Program-made: the position numbers and the translations under genes | Notes under the pieces: generated by a model | What the model saw: only the letters and a program-made list of their open reading frames with translations | Databases searched by the model: none | Told to the model about the DNA's origin: nothing | Source: Litorisediminicola beolgyonensis | GTDB taxonomy: Bacteria > Pseudomonadota > Alphaproteobacteria > Rhodobacterales > Rhodobacteraceae | Direction: 5' to 3' | DNA length: 64,000 nucleotides | NCBI RefSeq assembly: GCF_042679605.1 | Contig: NZ_JBHTMU010000002.1 | Coordinates: forward strand, 121,280-185,279 | Shown: piece after piece, positions 24,969 to 34,025 of the stretch | Position numbering within the stretch: position 1 is the first letter of the stretch | How the letters are laid out: each line of letters starts with the position of its first letter

Positions 24969-25481
24969 TCAGGCGGTGCCCTGCGGGGCCTGCGCCTGCT
25001 GGCGACGCTGAAGTTCGGCGCGGTACAGCTGCACGAAATCGATGGTCTCGAGGTTCAGCGGCGGGAACCCCCCGTCGCGGGTCGTGTCGGCCACGATCCG
25101 GCGCACGAACGGGAAGAGCATCCGCGGGCATTCGATCAGCAGGAACGGATGCAGCTGCTCTTCCGGAACGCCTTCGATCTGGAAGACACCGGCATAGTCG
25201 ATCTCGAGAAGGAAGAGCTGGTCGTTCGAGCTCTTGGCCTTGCTGTCGACTTTGAGCTTCATCGCGACTTCGTACTGGTGGTCGGCCGAACGCTTCTTGG
25301 CGTCGAGATTGACCTGCACCTGCACGTCGGGCTGAACTTCACCTCCCGAGCCCTTCTGGGCCAGAATGTTCTCGAAGGACATGTCGCGGATGAACTGCGC
25401 AAGCACGTTCATTTTCACCTGCGGCTGAGCCCCGGCCTGGGGCGCGGCGGCTGCACCGCCGTTGGTGGTTTCGTCGGTCAT
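24969..25481 (-). CDS. secB: Protein-export chaperone SecB
   Basis: A 170-residue cytoplasmic chaperone that holds precursor proteins unfolded and passes them to SecA. The start at 25481 gives a short Ala/Gly-rich N-terminus, followed by the conserved core VLAQFIRDMSFENILAQ, YEVAMKLKVDSKAK, LFLLEIDYAGVFQIEGV, LLIECPRMLFPFVRRIVADTTRDGGFPPLNLETIDF. It is convergent with dnaQ (stops adjacent) and lies downstream of fxsA on the same strand. Confidence 0.97.
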   Translation of the reverse strand: MTDETTNGGAAAAPQAGAQPQVKMNVLAQFIRDMSFENILAQKGSGGEVQPDVQVQVNLDAKKRSADHQYEVAMKLKVDSKAKSSNDQLFLLEIDYAGVFQIEGVPEEQLHPFLLIECPRMLFPFVRRIVADTTRDGGFPPLNLETIDFVQLYRAELQRRQQAQAPQGTA

Positions 25482-25527
25482 CAAAAAAGGCCTCCCAAAA
25501 GGTGTTGGCGGAGGGATTAACAGTCGC

Positions 25528-26028
25528 TCAGTGCCGGGTCCAGCCCGAGCCGGGATGCGTCGGTTTCTTGTCCGGCCCGACTTCCGTGAACTCACCCTCG
25601 ATCACATCGTCCTGATGCGGACGACGCGGTTGCGGCTGCGGCCTGCGCGGATCATGGGTCGTGCGGGCCTCGAACTTCTGCACCTTGATGTTGGCCTTGG
25701 CCCAGCGGAACGCCGCACGGCGGACCGGCGGGGTCAGCAGGGCGAAGCCGACGGCGTCGGTGAAAAAGCCCGGGGTAAGAAGAAGCGCCCCCGCCACAAG
25801 GATCATCGCGCCATGCGCCAGGGGCTCGGACGGGTCGCGCAGGGTTTCGAAGGAACTGCGCAATTCAGCTAGCGCGCTCGCGCCCTGAGACCGAACCAGC
25901 CAGGTGCCGAGAAACGCCGTCACGACGACGATGGCCAGCGTCGGCCAGAGCCCGATCAACCCGCCGACTTGAATAAAAAGACCGATCTCGATCAGGGGAA
26001 CGACGAGAAAGGCGATCAGCAGCCACAT
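25528..26028 (-). CDS. fxsA: FxsA-family inner membrane protein
   Basis: A 166-residue FxsA family protein. Three hydrophobic segments are visible (residues about 2-20, 23-45 and 74-98). They carry the family features LIEIGLFIQVGGLIGLWPTL and GALLLTPGFFTDAVGFALLTPPVR. A hydrophilic, His/Pro/Arg-rich C-terminus follows. In E. coli FxsA overproduction relieves phage T7 F-exclusion, but its normal role is not established. The start at 26028 follows GGAGGACCATAGTC. It is divergent from the Tim44-like gene. Confidence 0.85.
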   Translation of the reverse strand: MWLLIAFLVVPLIEIGLFIQVGGLIGLWPTLAIVVVTAFLGTWLVRSQGASALAELRSSFETLRDPSEPLAHGAMILVAGALLLTPGFFTDAVGFALLTPPVRRAAFRWAKANIKVQKFEARTTHDPRRPQPQPRRPHQDDVIEGEFTEVGPDKKPTHPGSGWTRH

Positions 26029-26144
26029 GACTATGGTCCTCCGGGGCGGGTCAGGTGCGGATGGGCGCAGGTGGACTTGCGCCCGCCCAACACCTACATA
26101 GGGGCGGACAGCACGGTTTTGCACTCCCCCGACATGAGGACGGA

Positions 26145-26804
26145 ATGAATTCGCCCATTCTACAGCTTCTGGTTCTCGCCGGCATCGCGATCTTCCTGAT
26201 CCTGCGCCTCAAGAACGTGCTCGGCACGCGCGAAGGGTTCGAGAAACCGCCCGCGCAACCGCCGTCACCGTCCCGGCCTGATCGCCGCGGCTTCGAAGTG
26301 ATCGAGGGTGGGCCGGATCGGGACATCGTCGACCATGTGCCCGAGGGCTCCGAGAGCGCGAAGGCGCTCGCACAGATGAAGCAGGCCGAGCCGGGCTTTT
26401 CGGTCGCCGAGTTTCTGGGCGGCGCGCGCGGCGCCTACGAGATGATACTGATGGGCTTCGAGCGCGGCGATATCGACGATATCCGTCCGTTCCTGTCGCC
26501 CGATGTCGCCGACAGCTTCGAGTCGGTGATCCAGGCGCGCGAAGAGCAGGGCCTGACGGTCGAAGCCGAATTCATCGGCGTGCGCGAACTGTCCCTGGCC
26601 GAGGCGAGTTTCGACCCTGACACGCGCCGCGGCGAGATCACCGTGCGCTACACCGGCGAGCTGACCTTTGCGGTGCGCAACCGCGACGGCGACATCGTCG
26701 AGGGCAATCCGAAACAGATCAAGCGCCAGCGCGACGTGTGGACCTATGCGCGCGCGATGGGCAGCGACGATCCGAACTGGCAACTGGTCGCAACCGGCGA
26801 ATGA
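26145..26804 (+). CDS. Tim44/TimA-family membrane-anchored protein
   Basis: A 219-residue protein with one N-terminal membrane helix (residues about 5-22, LLVLAGIAIFLILRL) and a Pro-rich linker. The Tim44-like domain covers about residues 80-215 (FLGGARGAYEMILMGFERGDIDDIRPFLSPDVADSFESVI, then a beta-rich segment ending in DPNWQLVATGE). Alphaproteobacterial homologues of mitochondrial Tim44 are called TimA. The function in bacteria is not settled. It stands in the usual place between secB-fxsA and mltA and overlaps mltA by 4 bases. Confidence 0.85.
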   Translation: MNSPILQLLVLAGIAIFLILRLKNVLGTREGFEKPPAQPPSPSRPDRRGFEVIEGGPDRDIVDHVPEGSESAKALAQMKQAEPGFSVAEFLGGARGAYEMILMGFERGDIDDIRPFLSPDVADSFESVIQAREEQGLTVEAEFIGVRELSLAEASFDPDTRRGEITVRYTGELTFAVRNRDGDIVEGNPKQIKRQRDVWTYARAMGSDDPNWQLVATGE

Positions 26805-27853
26805 TCCGGACGGTCGGTGCGGCGATCCTGGCGGGGTCTCTCATGGCACAACCGCTTGCGGGCGACGAGCCGGATCTGCCGGAGCCGACGCACACGATCC
26901 TTCAGTTCTCCGATCTCGACGGCTGGGCGGAGGATGACCACGACGCCGCGCTGGCCGTCTTCAAATCGACCTGCCGCGATCTCGACGATCCCGACTGGCG
27001 CGCGCTTTGCGCCGCCGCCGAGGATGCGGGATCGGGCCGGTCGTTTTTCGAGCTCTTCTTCCGTCCGGTCCTGATCGAAGACGGGAGCCCAGCGCTCTTC
27101 ACCGGCTATTTCGAGCCCGAGCTCGACGGCGCGCCCCGCCGCTCCGCCCGCCACGCCTGGCCGGTTTATGCCATGCCCCCCGAGGCGCAGGAGGCGCAGC
27201 CTTGGCTCAGCCGCCGCGAGATCCTGACGACTGGCGTGATGAACGGGCGCGGGCTTGAGATCGCCTGGGTCGACGATCCGGTGGAGCTGTTCTTCCTCCA
27301 GGTTCAGGGCTCGGGTCGCATCCGCTTTTCCGACGGCCGGGTCGTCCGGGTCGGCTATGCGGGAAAGAACGGGCACGAATACCGCTCTATCGGTCTCGAG
27401 CTTGTCCGCCGCGGCACGTTCGAGGCGCATGAGGTCTCGGCCGACCGGATCAAGGACTGGGTCAGGTCCAACCCCGGCGTTGGCGAGGAGCTTCTGCACC
27501 ACAACCCGTCCTATGTGTTCTTCCGCGAAGTCTCGGAGGTGCCCGCGCATCTTGGACCGCTCGGGGCGATGAACCGGTCGATAACGCCGATGCGCTCCAT
27601 CGCTGTCGACCCTCGGTATACACAGCTCGGCGCACCGGTTTGGGTCGAAAAGGACGGGCGCGCGCCGCTTCGACGTCTGATGATCGCGCAGGACACCGGC
27701 TCGGCAATCAAGGGCGCCCAGCGCGCCGATGTCTTCGTCGGAACCGGGGCCGAGGCCGGGCGCGAGGCGGGGACCTACAAAGATCCGGGGCGCATGGTGG
27801 TGCTCCTCCCGATCCAGCGCGCCTATGCGCTTCTGCCGGGTCACGCGCAATGA
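26801..27853 (+). CDS. mltA: Membrane-bound lytic murein transglycosylase A
   Basis: A 350-residue exported peptidoglycan-cleaving enzyme. The start at 26801 (ATGA overlap with the previous gene) gives a signal peptide, MIRTVGAAILAGSLMAQPLAG, with no lipobox cysteine, so the form here may be soluble in the periplasm. Family motifs are LFTGYFEPELDGAPRRS, DDPVELFFLQVQGSGRIRF, GYAGKNGHEYRSIGLELVRRG and the C-terminal 3D-like segment LMIAQDTGSAIKGAQRADVFVGTG, with Asp residues of the active site. It overlaps the Smr gene by 4 bases. Confidence 0.94.
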   Translation: MIRTVGAAILAGSLMAQPLAGDEPDLPEPTHTILQFSDLDGWAEDDHDAALAVFKSTCRDLDDPDWRALCAAAEDAGSGRSFFELFFRPVLIEDGSPALFTGYFEPELDGAPRRSARHAWPVYAMPPEAQEAQPWLSRREILTTGVMNGRGLEIAWVDDPVELFFLQVQGSGRIRFSDGRVVRVGYAGKNGHEYRSIGLELVRRGTFEAHEVSADRIKDWVRSNPGVGEELLHHNPSYVFFREVSEVPAHLGPLGAMNRSITPMRSIAVDPRYTQLGAPVWVEKDGRAPLRRLMIAQDTGSAIKGAQRADVFVGTGAEAGREAGTYKDPGRMVVLLPIQRAYALLPGHAQ

Positions 27854-28446
27854 GCCGGAGACGGCTCAGCCCGGACGAACTCGATCTCTGGTCCCGTGTC
27901 GCCCGAAGCGCCCAGCGGATGGACAATCGGGACTACTTCGCCCCGAAAGGCCCCGCGCCGAAGCCGCCGTTGCCGCGCGACACCGCGCGGTCCGAACCGG
28001 TGTCGCGGTTCAGCCTGGGCGAGGCCGCGCCCCGGAAGTCCGAGACCTGGTCACCGCCAGCCACCACCTCCGAGCAGTTGCGGAACCAGCCCGTCAAGAT
28101 GGACGCCAAGGCGTTCCAGCGCCTGAAGCGCGGCAAGCTCGTGCCGGAAGCGCGGATCGACCTGCACGGGATGACCCTCGATCGCGCGCATCCCGCCTTG
28201 ATCCGCTTCATCCTGACCTCGCATAGTCGCGGGCTGCGCCTGGTCCTCGTCATCACCGGCAAGGGCACGCGCGAGGATCCCTACGATCCGGCCCCGCGCC
28301 GGCGCGGGGTTCTGAAAAGCCAGGTGCCGCAATGGCTGCGCATGCCGCCGCTCGCGCCGCTGATCCTGCAGGTCTCCGAGGCGCATATCCGACACGGCGG
28401 GGCAGGGGCCTACTATGTCTATCTGAAGCGCGGCTCGGCCTCGTAG
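27850..28446 (+). CDS. Smr-domain protein
   Basis: A 198-residue protein. The N-terminal half is charged and probably unstructured. The C-terminal half (about residues 98-195) is an Smr domain: EARIDLHGMTLDRAHPALIRF, LRLVLVITGKGTREDP, GVLKSQVPQWLR and HGGAGAYYVYLKR. Stand-alone Smr proteins are putative nucleases related to the MutS2 C-terminus. It follows mltA with a 4-base overlap. Its last 28 bases overlap the end of the convergent MFS gene, which is unusual even for this compact region. Confidence 0.9.
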   Translation: MSRRRLSPDELDLWSRVARSAQRMDNRDYFAPKGPAPKPPLPRDTARSEPVSRFSLGEAAPRKSETWSPPATTSEQLRNQPVKMDAKAFQRLKRGKLVPEARIDLHGMTLDRAHPALIRFILTSHSRGLRLVLVITGKGTREDPYDPAPRRRGVLKSQVPQWLRMPPLAPLILQVSEAHIRHGGAGAYYVYLKRGSAS

Positions 28447-29654
28447 CTGGGACGCAGCCGCGGCGCATTGCCGAGCACGGCCCATGTCATCGCGGCGCTC
28501 GCGAGGATCATGTAGACCGCCACGCCCAGATACTGCGTCTCGATCCCGATCCCGAGATCGAGGAACAGCCCGGTGAGGCCCGGACCGATGGCGGTGCCGA
28601 GAACCATGAGCGCGGCACCCAGCGCCTTGATCGCACCCAGATGCCGGGTCCCGAAGAACTCGGCCCAGAACGCATTGGGCAGAACCGCGTTCGCGCCTTG
28701 CGTCAGACCAAGGCAGAAGAGCGCCGCCGCGGCGCCCCAAAGCGTCTCGATTTCAGCCGAAATCGCGAACGCCACCGACGCCGGAAGCAGGAAGGCCGGG
28801 ATCACCCGCGCGACGCCGAAGCGGTCTACGGCCCAGCCGGTCACCAGCATCGACCCCACCGCGGTAACGGTGAAGACCGGCGCGAGCGCGACGAAGTCGA
28901 GAAGCTCCCAGCCCTTCACCTCGGTGAAATGGACCTGGAAGAAGAAATAGACCGTGCCATAAGCGGGCATGGCGATCAGCGCCGGGATCATCGCCCAGAA
29001 AAGGGGCAGGCGGAGCGCCTCGAGCCGGGTCCAGTGCCGCCCGTCCATGCCCTGCGACTGGTCCTCCTTGGCGTGGCTTTGCGGCGTGCGTTCCTGACGG
29101 AGGAGCAGTTGCAGGACGGGGATGCCCGCGAGCGCGATGCCCGCCGCGAGAACCCAGAGCCAGCGCCAGTCCATCACCCCCATCAGCGCCACGAAGATCA
29201 GCGGCAGCACCGTTTGTCCGAGCGAGACGCCAAGATTGGCGACCGACAGGGCCTTGCCGCGCGTCGCGACGAACCAGCGCGACATCGACACCTGCGCGAT
29301 CAGCGACGCCATGCCTTGCCCGGCAAAGCGCAGCGCGAAGATCGACAGCGGCAGGAGCCAGCCGATATGGTTCAGCGCCATGAAGAGGCAGGCGAGCGAC
29401 AGAAGGCCAAGGACGGCCGCGCCCAGCGCCCGGCTGCGGAAGTGATCGGTCAGCGATCCCGCCCAGACCATCGCCAAAGCCGACAGCATCGTCCCGAGCG
29501 AATAAGCGCCGCCCCAGGCCGAATGCGACAGGTCGAAGGTCTCGCTCAGCTCGCCCGCGAAGATCGAGATGAAGAACGTCTGCCCGAAGCTCGACAGGAA
29601 GGTAAGCAGGGCACCGGCAGCAAGCCAGCGGGCGTTGGTTCTGAGAAACTCCAT
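28419..29654 (-). CDS. MFS transporter next to bchO
   Basis: A 411-residue polytopic membrane protein with about 12 predicted helices. A central charged loop near residues 190-210 (RQERTPQSHAKEDQSQ) separates the halves. The motif GSLTDHFRSRALGAAVLG resembles the MFS loop 2-3 signature. The substrate is unknown. It is not of the PucC/LhaA light-harvesting class, since their conserved motifs are absent. It lies 46 bases downstream of bchO on the same strand and may be read from the crtA-bchIDO transcript. Its end overlaps the Smr gene by 28 bases. Confidence 0.85.
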   Translation of the reverse strand: MEFLRTNARWLAAGALLTFLSSFGQTFFISIFAGELSETFDLSHSAWGGAYSLGTMLSALAMVWAGSLTDHFRSRALGAAVLGLLSLACLFMALNHIGWLLPLSIFALRFAGQGMASLIAQVSMSRWFVATRGKALSVANLGVSLGQTVLPLIFVALMGVMDWRWLWVLAAGIALAGIPVLQLLLRQERTPQSHAKEDQSQGMDGRHWTRLEALRLPLFWAMIPALIAMPAYGTVYFFFQVHFTEVKGWELLDFVALAPVFTVTAVGSMLVTGWAVDRFGVARVIPAFLLPASVAFAISAEIETLWGAAAALFCLGLTQGANAVLPNAFWAEFFGTRHLGAIKALGAALMVLGTAIGPGLTGLFLDLGIGIETQYLGVAVYMILASAAMTWAVLGNAPRLRPSYEAEPRFR

Positions 29655-29700
29655 GAAATCGTCTCTCTGCCCGCCGCGCGATCACCGCAAGGGCAAACGC

Positions 29701-30552
29701 TCAGCCAAGCCACTCACGCAAATGCAAGACCGTCCTCTCGGGCGCTTCTTCGTGCAGGAGATGGCCGAGCCCGGACCAGGTCTCGACTCGCGCGTTGGGC
29801 ATTTTCGCCGCGGCATCGTCCGCGACGCGGGGCGGAACGGTGCGGTCGTTCGCTCCGGTCAGGAAAAGCGTGCGGGCCTGGATGTTGGGCAGGTCCGCGA
29901 GAAGTCTGTCCAGGGACCAATGCGACATCATCAGAAGCGCGCCCTCGACATGGTCACGGTCGCGCAGGAGCCGGGCATAGAGGGCCACGCCCTCGGCGTC
30001 GATCTGCGAGCCTGTTCCGGCCAGAAGCCGTTCCGCGCGATCCGGAGCGACGAGCGTCATCCGCACGAGATCCATCGCGAAGGGAAGGGTCGCAATGGCT
30101 TTCGCGGCCATCGGAAAGAGCGTTCCGGCCAGACCCGAGAACGGTTCGAGCGCCGGGTTGATGCCGACAATATCCGGCGTCTCGTCAAGCATCCCGGTCA
30201 GCCGCAGCGCCACCGCCGCCCCTGCCGAGTGGCCAACGATGGCGCGCGGGTTCAGATCTTCGGCGTCGAGGAGGGCGAAGAGGTCCTGCGAGATATGGTC
30301 GAGCGAGGAGCGATGGCGGCTTCCGAGCCGGGTGAACCCATGCCCGGGCAGATCGACGGCGATCACCCGGTACCTCTCGGCCAGAGCGGGCATCACGTCG
30401 CGCCAGCTATGGGTCGAGGCCCCGGCGCCATGCAGGAGCAGGATGACCGAACCTGTTCCCATGTCCTGCACATGCCAGCGATGAGGTCGCACCGGGTCAA
30501 TCCGGGATCGGTCGGCATGCGGCCATCCCGCCAGATCGCGTGTCGGGTCCAT
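29701..30552 (-). CDS. bchO: BchO, magnesium chelatase-associated alpha/beta hydrolase
   Basis: A 283-residue alpha/beta hydrolase. Features are the oxyanion region LLLHGAGASTHSW, VIAVDLPGHGFT, the nucleophile elbow VGHSAGAAVAL (Gly-His-Ser-Ala-Gly) and the C-terminal HLLHEEAPE with the catalytic His region. BchO is found in bchIDO operons and is thought to assist Mg insertion into protoporphyrin IX, but its reaction is not proven. It starts 5 bases after the bchD stop on the same strand. Length matches known BchO. Confidence 0.93.
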   Translation of the reverse strand: MDPTRDLAGWPHADRSRIDPVRPHRWHVQDMGTGSVILLLHGAGASTHSWRDVMPALAERYRVIAVDLPGHGFTRLGSRHRSSLDHISQDLFALLDAEDLNPRAIVGHSAGAAVALRLTGMLDETPDIVGINPALEPFSGLAGTLFPMAAKAIATLPFAMDLVRMTLVAPDRAERLLAGTGSQIDAEGVALYARLLRDRDHVEGALLMMSHWSLDRLLADLPNIQARTLFLTGANDRTVPPRVADDAAAKMPNARVETWSGLGHLLHEEAPERTVLHLREWLG

Positions 30553-30557
30553 GCCGT

Positions 30558-32228
30558 TTAAGTCCCGAGCGCCTCGGTCAACGCGGCGCTCATCCGATGG
30601 GCGTCGGCGCGGGGCAAGGGCACGTAACGCGTACCCATCGCGGCGGAGAGCTCGGCCAGCGAACCCGTCGCACGGACGCCGGTATCGAAACTCACACCGG
30701 GAATGGCCATCGCGCCGATCAGGCGGGCGATCTTTTTGGCATCTTCGCTGGCTTGGTTGCGACCGGGCGTCCCGTCGAGAGCAATATTCGCGCGTCCATC
30801 GGTCATCAGGGCGATGGCGGGGCTGAGGCCGTGTGACCTGCCGCGCCGGGCCAGCTCGGCGGTCAAGCGCAGACCTTCGGCCAAGGGCGTCCCGCCGCCG
30901 CCCGGCAGACCGCCGAGACGGCGCTTGGCCTGAACGAGTGCGCGGGTCGGCGGCAGCACGATCTCGGCGCCGGTGCCGCGAAAGGCGATCAGCGCCACCT
31001 GGTCGCGCTTGGCATAGGCGTCGGCCAGCATCAGCTCGACCGCGCCCTTGGCCTCGGCCAGCCGCGCCATCGCCGAGGAGCCGGAGGCATCGACCGCGAA
31101 GATGATCAGCCGCTCGGAGCGCTCCTCGAACCGTTTCACGCGAAAATCGTTTCTGGTGAGGATCAGTCCGGCGCGATCCGGCGCGGCCTTGCGCCTGTAG
31201 GTTTGCCAGGGCGCTGCGGCGCGGAGCGTGGCGAGAAGATCGAGGCGCGCGTTGCTGTCAGGCCGTCCGGCGCGGGCTGGCAGGGGCCGGCCGCGCCGCT
31301 TGGAGATGCGCGCCGATCCGGCACCGCGCCCCGCAGCGGCGCGCTGGCGCGACCCGTTCGTGAGAGCGGCCAGCGCGTCGGGCGGCAGGATGGCCTTGAC
31401 CGCCTCGACGAGCAGATCGTCAGGCAGGCTGGTCTCGGGTCCGTCGCGCGTATCCGCGGTGTCGGTGTCCTCCGGGGCGGGCGCGGGATCGTCCGGCGCT
31501 CTCTCGTCGGGCAGGCACAACGCGCGGCTGGCGAAGACCAGCTGCGCGGCGATCTGGAGATCGTCGGAAATCACCCGGTCGCGGTGATTCAGAGCCGCAT
31601 TCGCGCGCGCCGCTCTCGACGCGAAGATAATCGCGCGAGGCGACACGATTCCAAGCTTGGCGGCCGCGAGCACAAGCGTCTCATGGGCGTCGTCCGGCAT
31701 ATCGACACTGGTGAGTCGATCTTGGGCACAGACGATCTCGGTCGGATCGAGCGCCAGTTCCACCATCGACGCGACGCGCAACCCGTCGAGGCTCAACGAA
31801 AAGGCGCAGCGGTCGGTCAGGACGTCCGGCGCAGCCTCGTCATCGCAGCCCTCGTCGAGAAGGATCACTGGCTTGGTCCGGCCTTGATCCAGCGCCTGGG
31901 CGATCATCGCGGCGCGATCGGTGCCAAGCCGCTCGGCCATCGCGAGGGTCAAGGTGGCATCGCGGGCGAGGAGACCCTCGGCCTGCACAACGCGCCCCGA
32001 TGCGAGCGAGGCGACAAGGTCCGTTCCGCCGGTCAGGGCCTCGGTGGCAACCGAGGGGCCGATGCGGACCAGAGGCAGGAGCGCTTCTGGCAGGGTCGCG
32101 AGCATCCGGTCTCGGGCATCGCCCGCCCGGGCGCGCAGGTGTAGACCGCCGAGGCCGGCGGGGTCGACCGCCAGGAGGGCGAGGGCCAGCTGGCCCGAAA
32201 CCCACGCCTCGGTCGGCTCCTGTCTCAT
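30558..32228 (-). CDS. bchD: Magnesium chelatase subunit D
   Basis: A 556-residue subunit of the ATP-driven enzyme that inserts Mg2+ into protoporphyrin IX. An AAA+-like N-terminal half without a good Walker A motif is followed by an acidic, Pro-rich linker (about residues 235-260). A C-terminal von Willebrand A domain follows, with the MIDAS motif DASGSSAMARL near residue 375 and ALMTDGRANIALDG. This is the usual build of BchD, which forms a platform with BchI. Its start overlaps the bchI stop by 4 bases. Confidence 0.96.
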   Translation of the reverse strand: MRQEPTEAWVSGQLALALLAVDPAGLGGLHLRARAGDARDRMLATLPEALLPLVRIGPSVATEALTGGTDLVASLASGRVVQAEGLLARDATLTLAMAERLGTDRAAMIAQALDQGRTKPVILLDEGCDDEAAPDVLTDRCAFSLSLDGLRVASMVELALDPTEIVCAQDRLTSVDMPDDAHETLVLAAAKLGIVSPRAIIFASRAARANAALNHRDRVISDDLQIAAQLVFASRALCLPDERAPDDPAPAPEDTDTADTRDGPETSLPDDLLVEAVKAILPPDALAALTNGSRQRAAAGRGAGSARISKRRGRPLPARAGRPDSNARLDLLATLRAAAPWQTYRRKAAPDRAGLILTRNDFRVKRFEERSERLIIFAVDASGSSAMARLAEAKGAVELMLADAYAKRDQVALIAFRGTGAEIVLPPTRALVQAKRRLGGLPGGGGTPLAEGLRLTAELARRGRSHGLSPAIALMTDGRANIALDGTPGRNQASEDAKKIARLIGAMAIPGVSFDTGVRATGSLAELSAAMGTRYVPLPRADAHRMSAALTEALGT

Positions 32229-33229
32229 GCCAGAACGCTGTCCATCGCGCGGGTGACACGCGCCTCGGATCCGGCTTCGTCCAAGGGATCGCGGCGGAGC
32301 CTGTGGCCGAGCGCCATCGGCGCGACTCGGCGGAGATGCTCCTGACCGACCTTAGTGGCACCTTCATACGAGGCCAGCGCGCGGGCGGTCCGCAGAAGTG
32401 TCAGCTCGCCTCTGAGACCGTCGGCCCCGAGCGAGATGCAGAGCTCGGCGCAGCTGCGCAGCACCGCATCCTCCGTCTCTATTCCTGCCAAACGCGCGCG
32501 TGCGGCGATGATCCGGTCCCGGACCTTTGCAGTCCCGGCCGCCCAGTTCTGAACGAAGGCGTCCGGCGCGGTGTCGAAGGCGGCGCGGCGGCGGATCACC
32601 TCGATCCGCTCCTCGATATCGGCGGGCGAGCGGACCTCGACCGAGAGACCGAAGCGGTCGAGAAGCTGCGGGCGCAGTTCGCCCTCTTCCGGGTTGCCCG
32701 AACCGACCAGGACAAAGCGCGCATCGTGGCGGATCGAGAGCCCGTCGCGCTCGACAAGGTTTTCGCCGGATTGCGCGACGTCGAGCAGAAGATCGACGAT
32801 GTGGTCCTCGAGGAGGTTCACCTCGTCGATATAGAGATACCCACGGTTGGCGCGCGCCAGGAGACCCGGCTCGAACCCTTTCTCGCCGCTGGTCAGGGCG
32901 CGCTCGATGTCGATGGTTCCGACCACCCGGTCCTCGGTCGCGCCAAGCGGCAGGTCGATCACCGGGGTCGGCACGTCGCGCATCTCGCGGCCCGCGCCCT
33001 TGTCCCAGTCGGCGACATCGCCCTCGGAGGCGGCGTTGGTGGCCGACCCGGAGACGACCGAGATCGGTGGCAGGAGCGCCGCGAGCGCACGCACCGCGGT
33101 GGACTTTCCGGTGCCGCGGTCGCCGAAGACCAGGACACCGCCGATGCCGGGATCGACGGCGGTCAGGATCATCGCCCGTTTCATCGCGTCCTGGCCGACG
33201 ATGGCGGCAAAGGGGAAGACGTGTTTCAT
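32225..33229 (-). CDS. bchI: Magnesium chelatase ATPase subunit I
   Basis: A 334-residue AAA+ ATPase. The Walker A motif GDRGTGKST is at residues 36-44, Walker B is in GYLYIDEVNLLEDHIVDLLLDVA, and sensor and arginine-finger segments follow (FVLVGSGNPEEGELRPQLLDRFGLSVEV). It powers Mg2+ insertion with BchD and BchH; bchH is not in this window. The start at 33229 (MKHVFPFAAIVGQ) fits the family and overlaps the crtA stop by 4 bases. An ATG at 33283 would add an atypical N-terminus. Confidence 0.97.
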   Translation of the reverse strand: MKHVFPFAAIVGQDAMKRAMILTAVDPGIGGVLVFGDRGTGKSTAVRALAALLPPISVVSGSATNAASEGDVADWDKGAGREMRDVPTPVIDLPLGATEDRVVGTIDIERALTSGEKGFEPGLLARANRGYLYIDEVNLLEDHIVDLLLDVAQSGENLVERDGLSIRHDARFVLVGSGNPEEGELRPQLLDRFGLSVEVRSPADIEERIEVIRRRAAFDTAPDAFVQNWAAGTAKVRDRIIAARARLAGIETEDAVLRSCAELCISLGADGLRGELTLLRTARALASYEGATKVGQEHLRRVAPMALGHRLRRDPLDEAGSEARVTRAMDSVLA

Positions 33230-33945
33230 GCGGAACCCTCCGGTTGGAGTTCGGTGAGAAGACGGGGCGAGCGCCCCTCCCATGCGCCGGTCTCTCCGGC
33301 GATGCGGAAGCGGGCGTAAAGCTCTTCGCGGAACCAGCGGCCGTCGCGCACGGCGCGGATCGCTTCGGCATGCGGGCCACCGGCGCGGGCGAAGCGCGCC
33401 ATGCTCGGCGCGTCGGGCCAGACGGAAAACGTGACCTGGTGCAGAAGCGGCAGCTCTCCGATGCCGATCTTGAACATCACGTCCGGATTGGCGCCGATGA
33501 CCCGCGAGATATCCGGGACGCGTCCCCAGAAGCGCGCGGCGATGCCCGGCTTGATCGTCGCGCGGGTCAGCGCGGCGATGGGTCCGGTGCCGGGATCCTC
33601 GGAGACGGCGAACGGGGTTTTGCCAGACCAGGCGCCGCGCGTGGAGACAGGGTTCAGGAACAGTGTCCAGTTTTCGGAGGCGCGGGCGCGGTAGCGGTTC
33701 CAGAGCGGATGGCTGTCAATAGTGTCGCGCGCGGTTGTGGCATCGTCCCAGACGCCGAGGATCGCGTAGACAGAGGTATTGGGAATCGGCGCGAAGCCTT
33801 CATCCGTGCCCGATCCGCAAAGCTTCCAGAAACGCAGGCCCTCGGTGCGGGCCAGCGGAAAGCGCGCCGCGCCCATCATCGCGAACGCCCAGAGACGCGC
33901 GGAACGCGAGGCGAAGCGGAACAGGCTGAGACTCGTGATTTGCAT
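33226..33945 (-). CDS. crtA: Spheroidene monooxygenase CrtA
   Basis: A 239-residue CrtA protein, which adds the keto group that turns spheroidene into spheroidenone under oxygen. Family stretches seen are LSLFRFASRSARLWAFAMMG, RFWKLCGSGTDEGFAPIPN, AILGVWDD and GIGELPLLHQVTFSVWPD. It is first in the minus-strand run crtA-bchI-bchD-bchO and divergent from crtI. A PpsR-type site ends 17 bases before its start codon. Its presence predicts spheroidenone as the main aerobic carotenoid. Confidence 0.95.
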   Translation of the reverse strand: MQITSLSLFRFASRSARLWAFAMMGAARFPLARTEGLRFWKLCGSGTDEGFAPIPNTSVYAILGVWDDATTARDTIDSHPLWNRYRARASENWTLFLNPVSTRGAWSGKTPFAVSEDPGTGPIAALTRATIKPGIAARFWGRVPDISRVIGANPDVMFKIGIGELPLLHQVTFSVWPDAPSMARFARAGGPHAEAIRAVRDGRWFREELYARFRIAGETGAWEGRSPRLLTELQPEGSA

Positions 33946-33961
33946 GGCTTCCCGGCACGAC

Positions 33962-33979
33962 TGTCAATCAAGAGTGACA
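33962..33979. promoter_or_regulatory. PpsR/CrtJ-type operator, crtA side
   Basis: TGTCAATCAAGAGTGACA fits TGT-N12-ACA exactly, the binding pattern of the PpsR/CrtJ repressor of photosynthesis genes. It lies in the 117-base crtA-crtI divergent control region, 17 bases from the crtA ATG. Confidence 0.8.
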
Positions 33980-34025
33980 CGCATCCGACTCAAAAGAAAG
34001 GATGAAGGGCAGCCAAGACGCAGAT

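Noticed and set aside
28419..29654. PucC/LhaA-type light-harvesting assembly factor
   Set aside because: It lacks the conserved PucC stretches and looks like a general MFS carrier.
28332..30161. Plus-strand open frame of 609 codons
   Set aside because: It covers the MFS and bchO genes in antisense and shows no motif.
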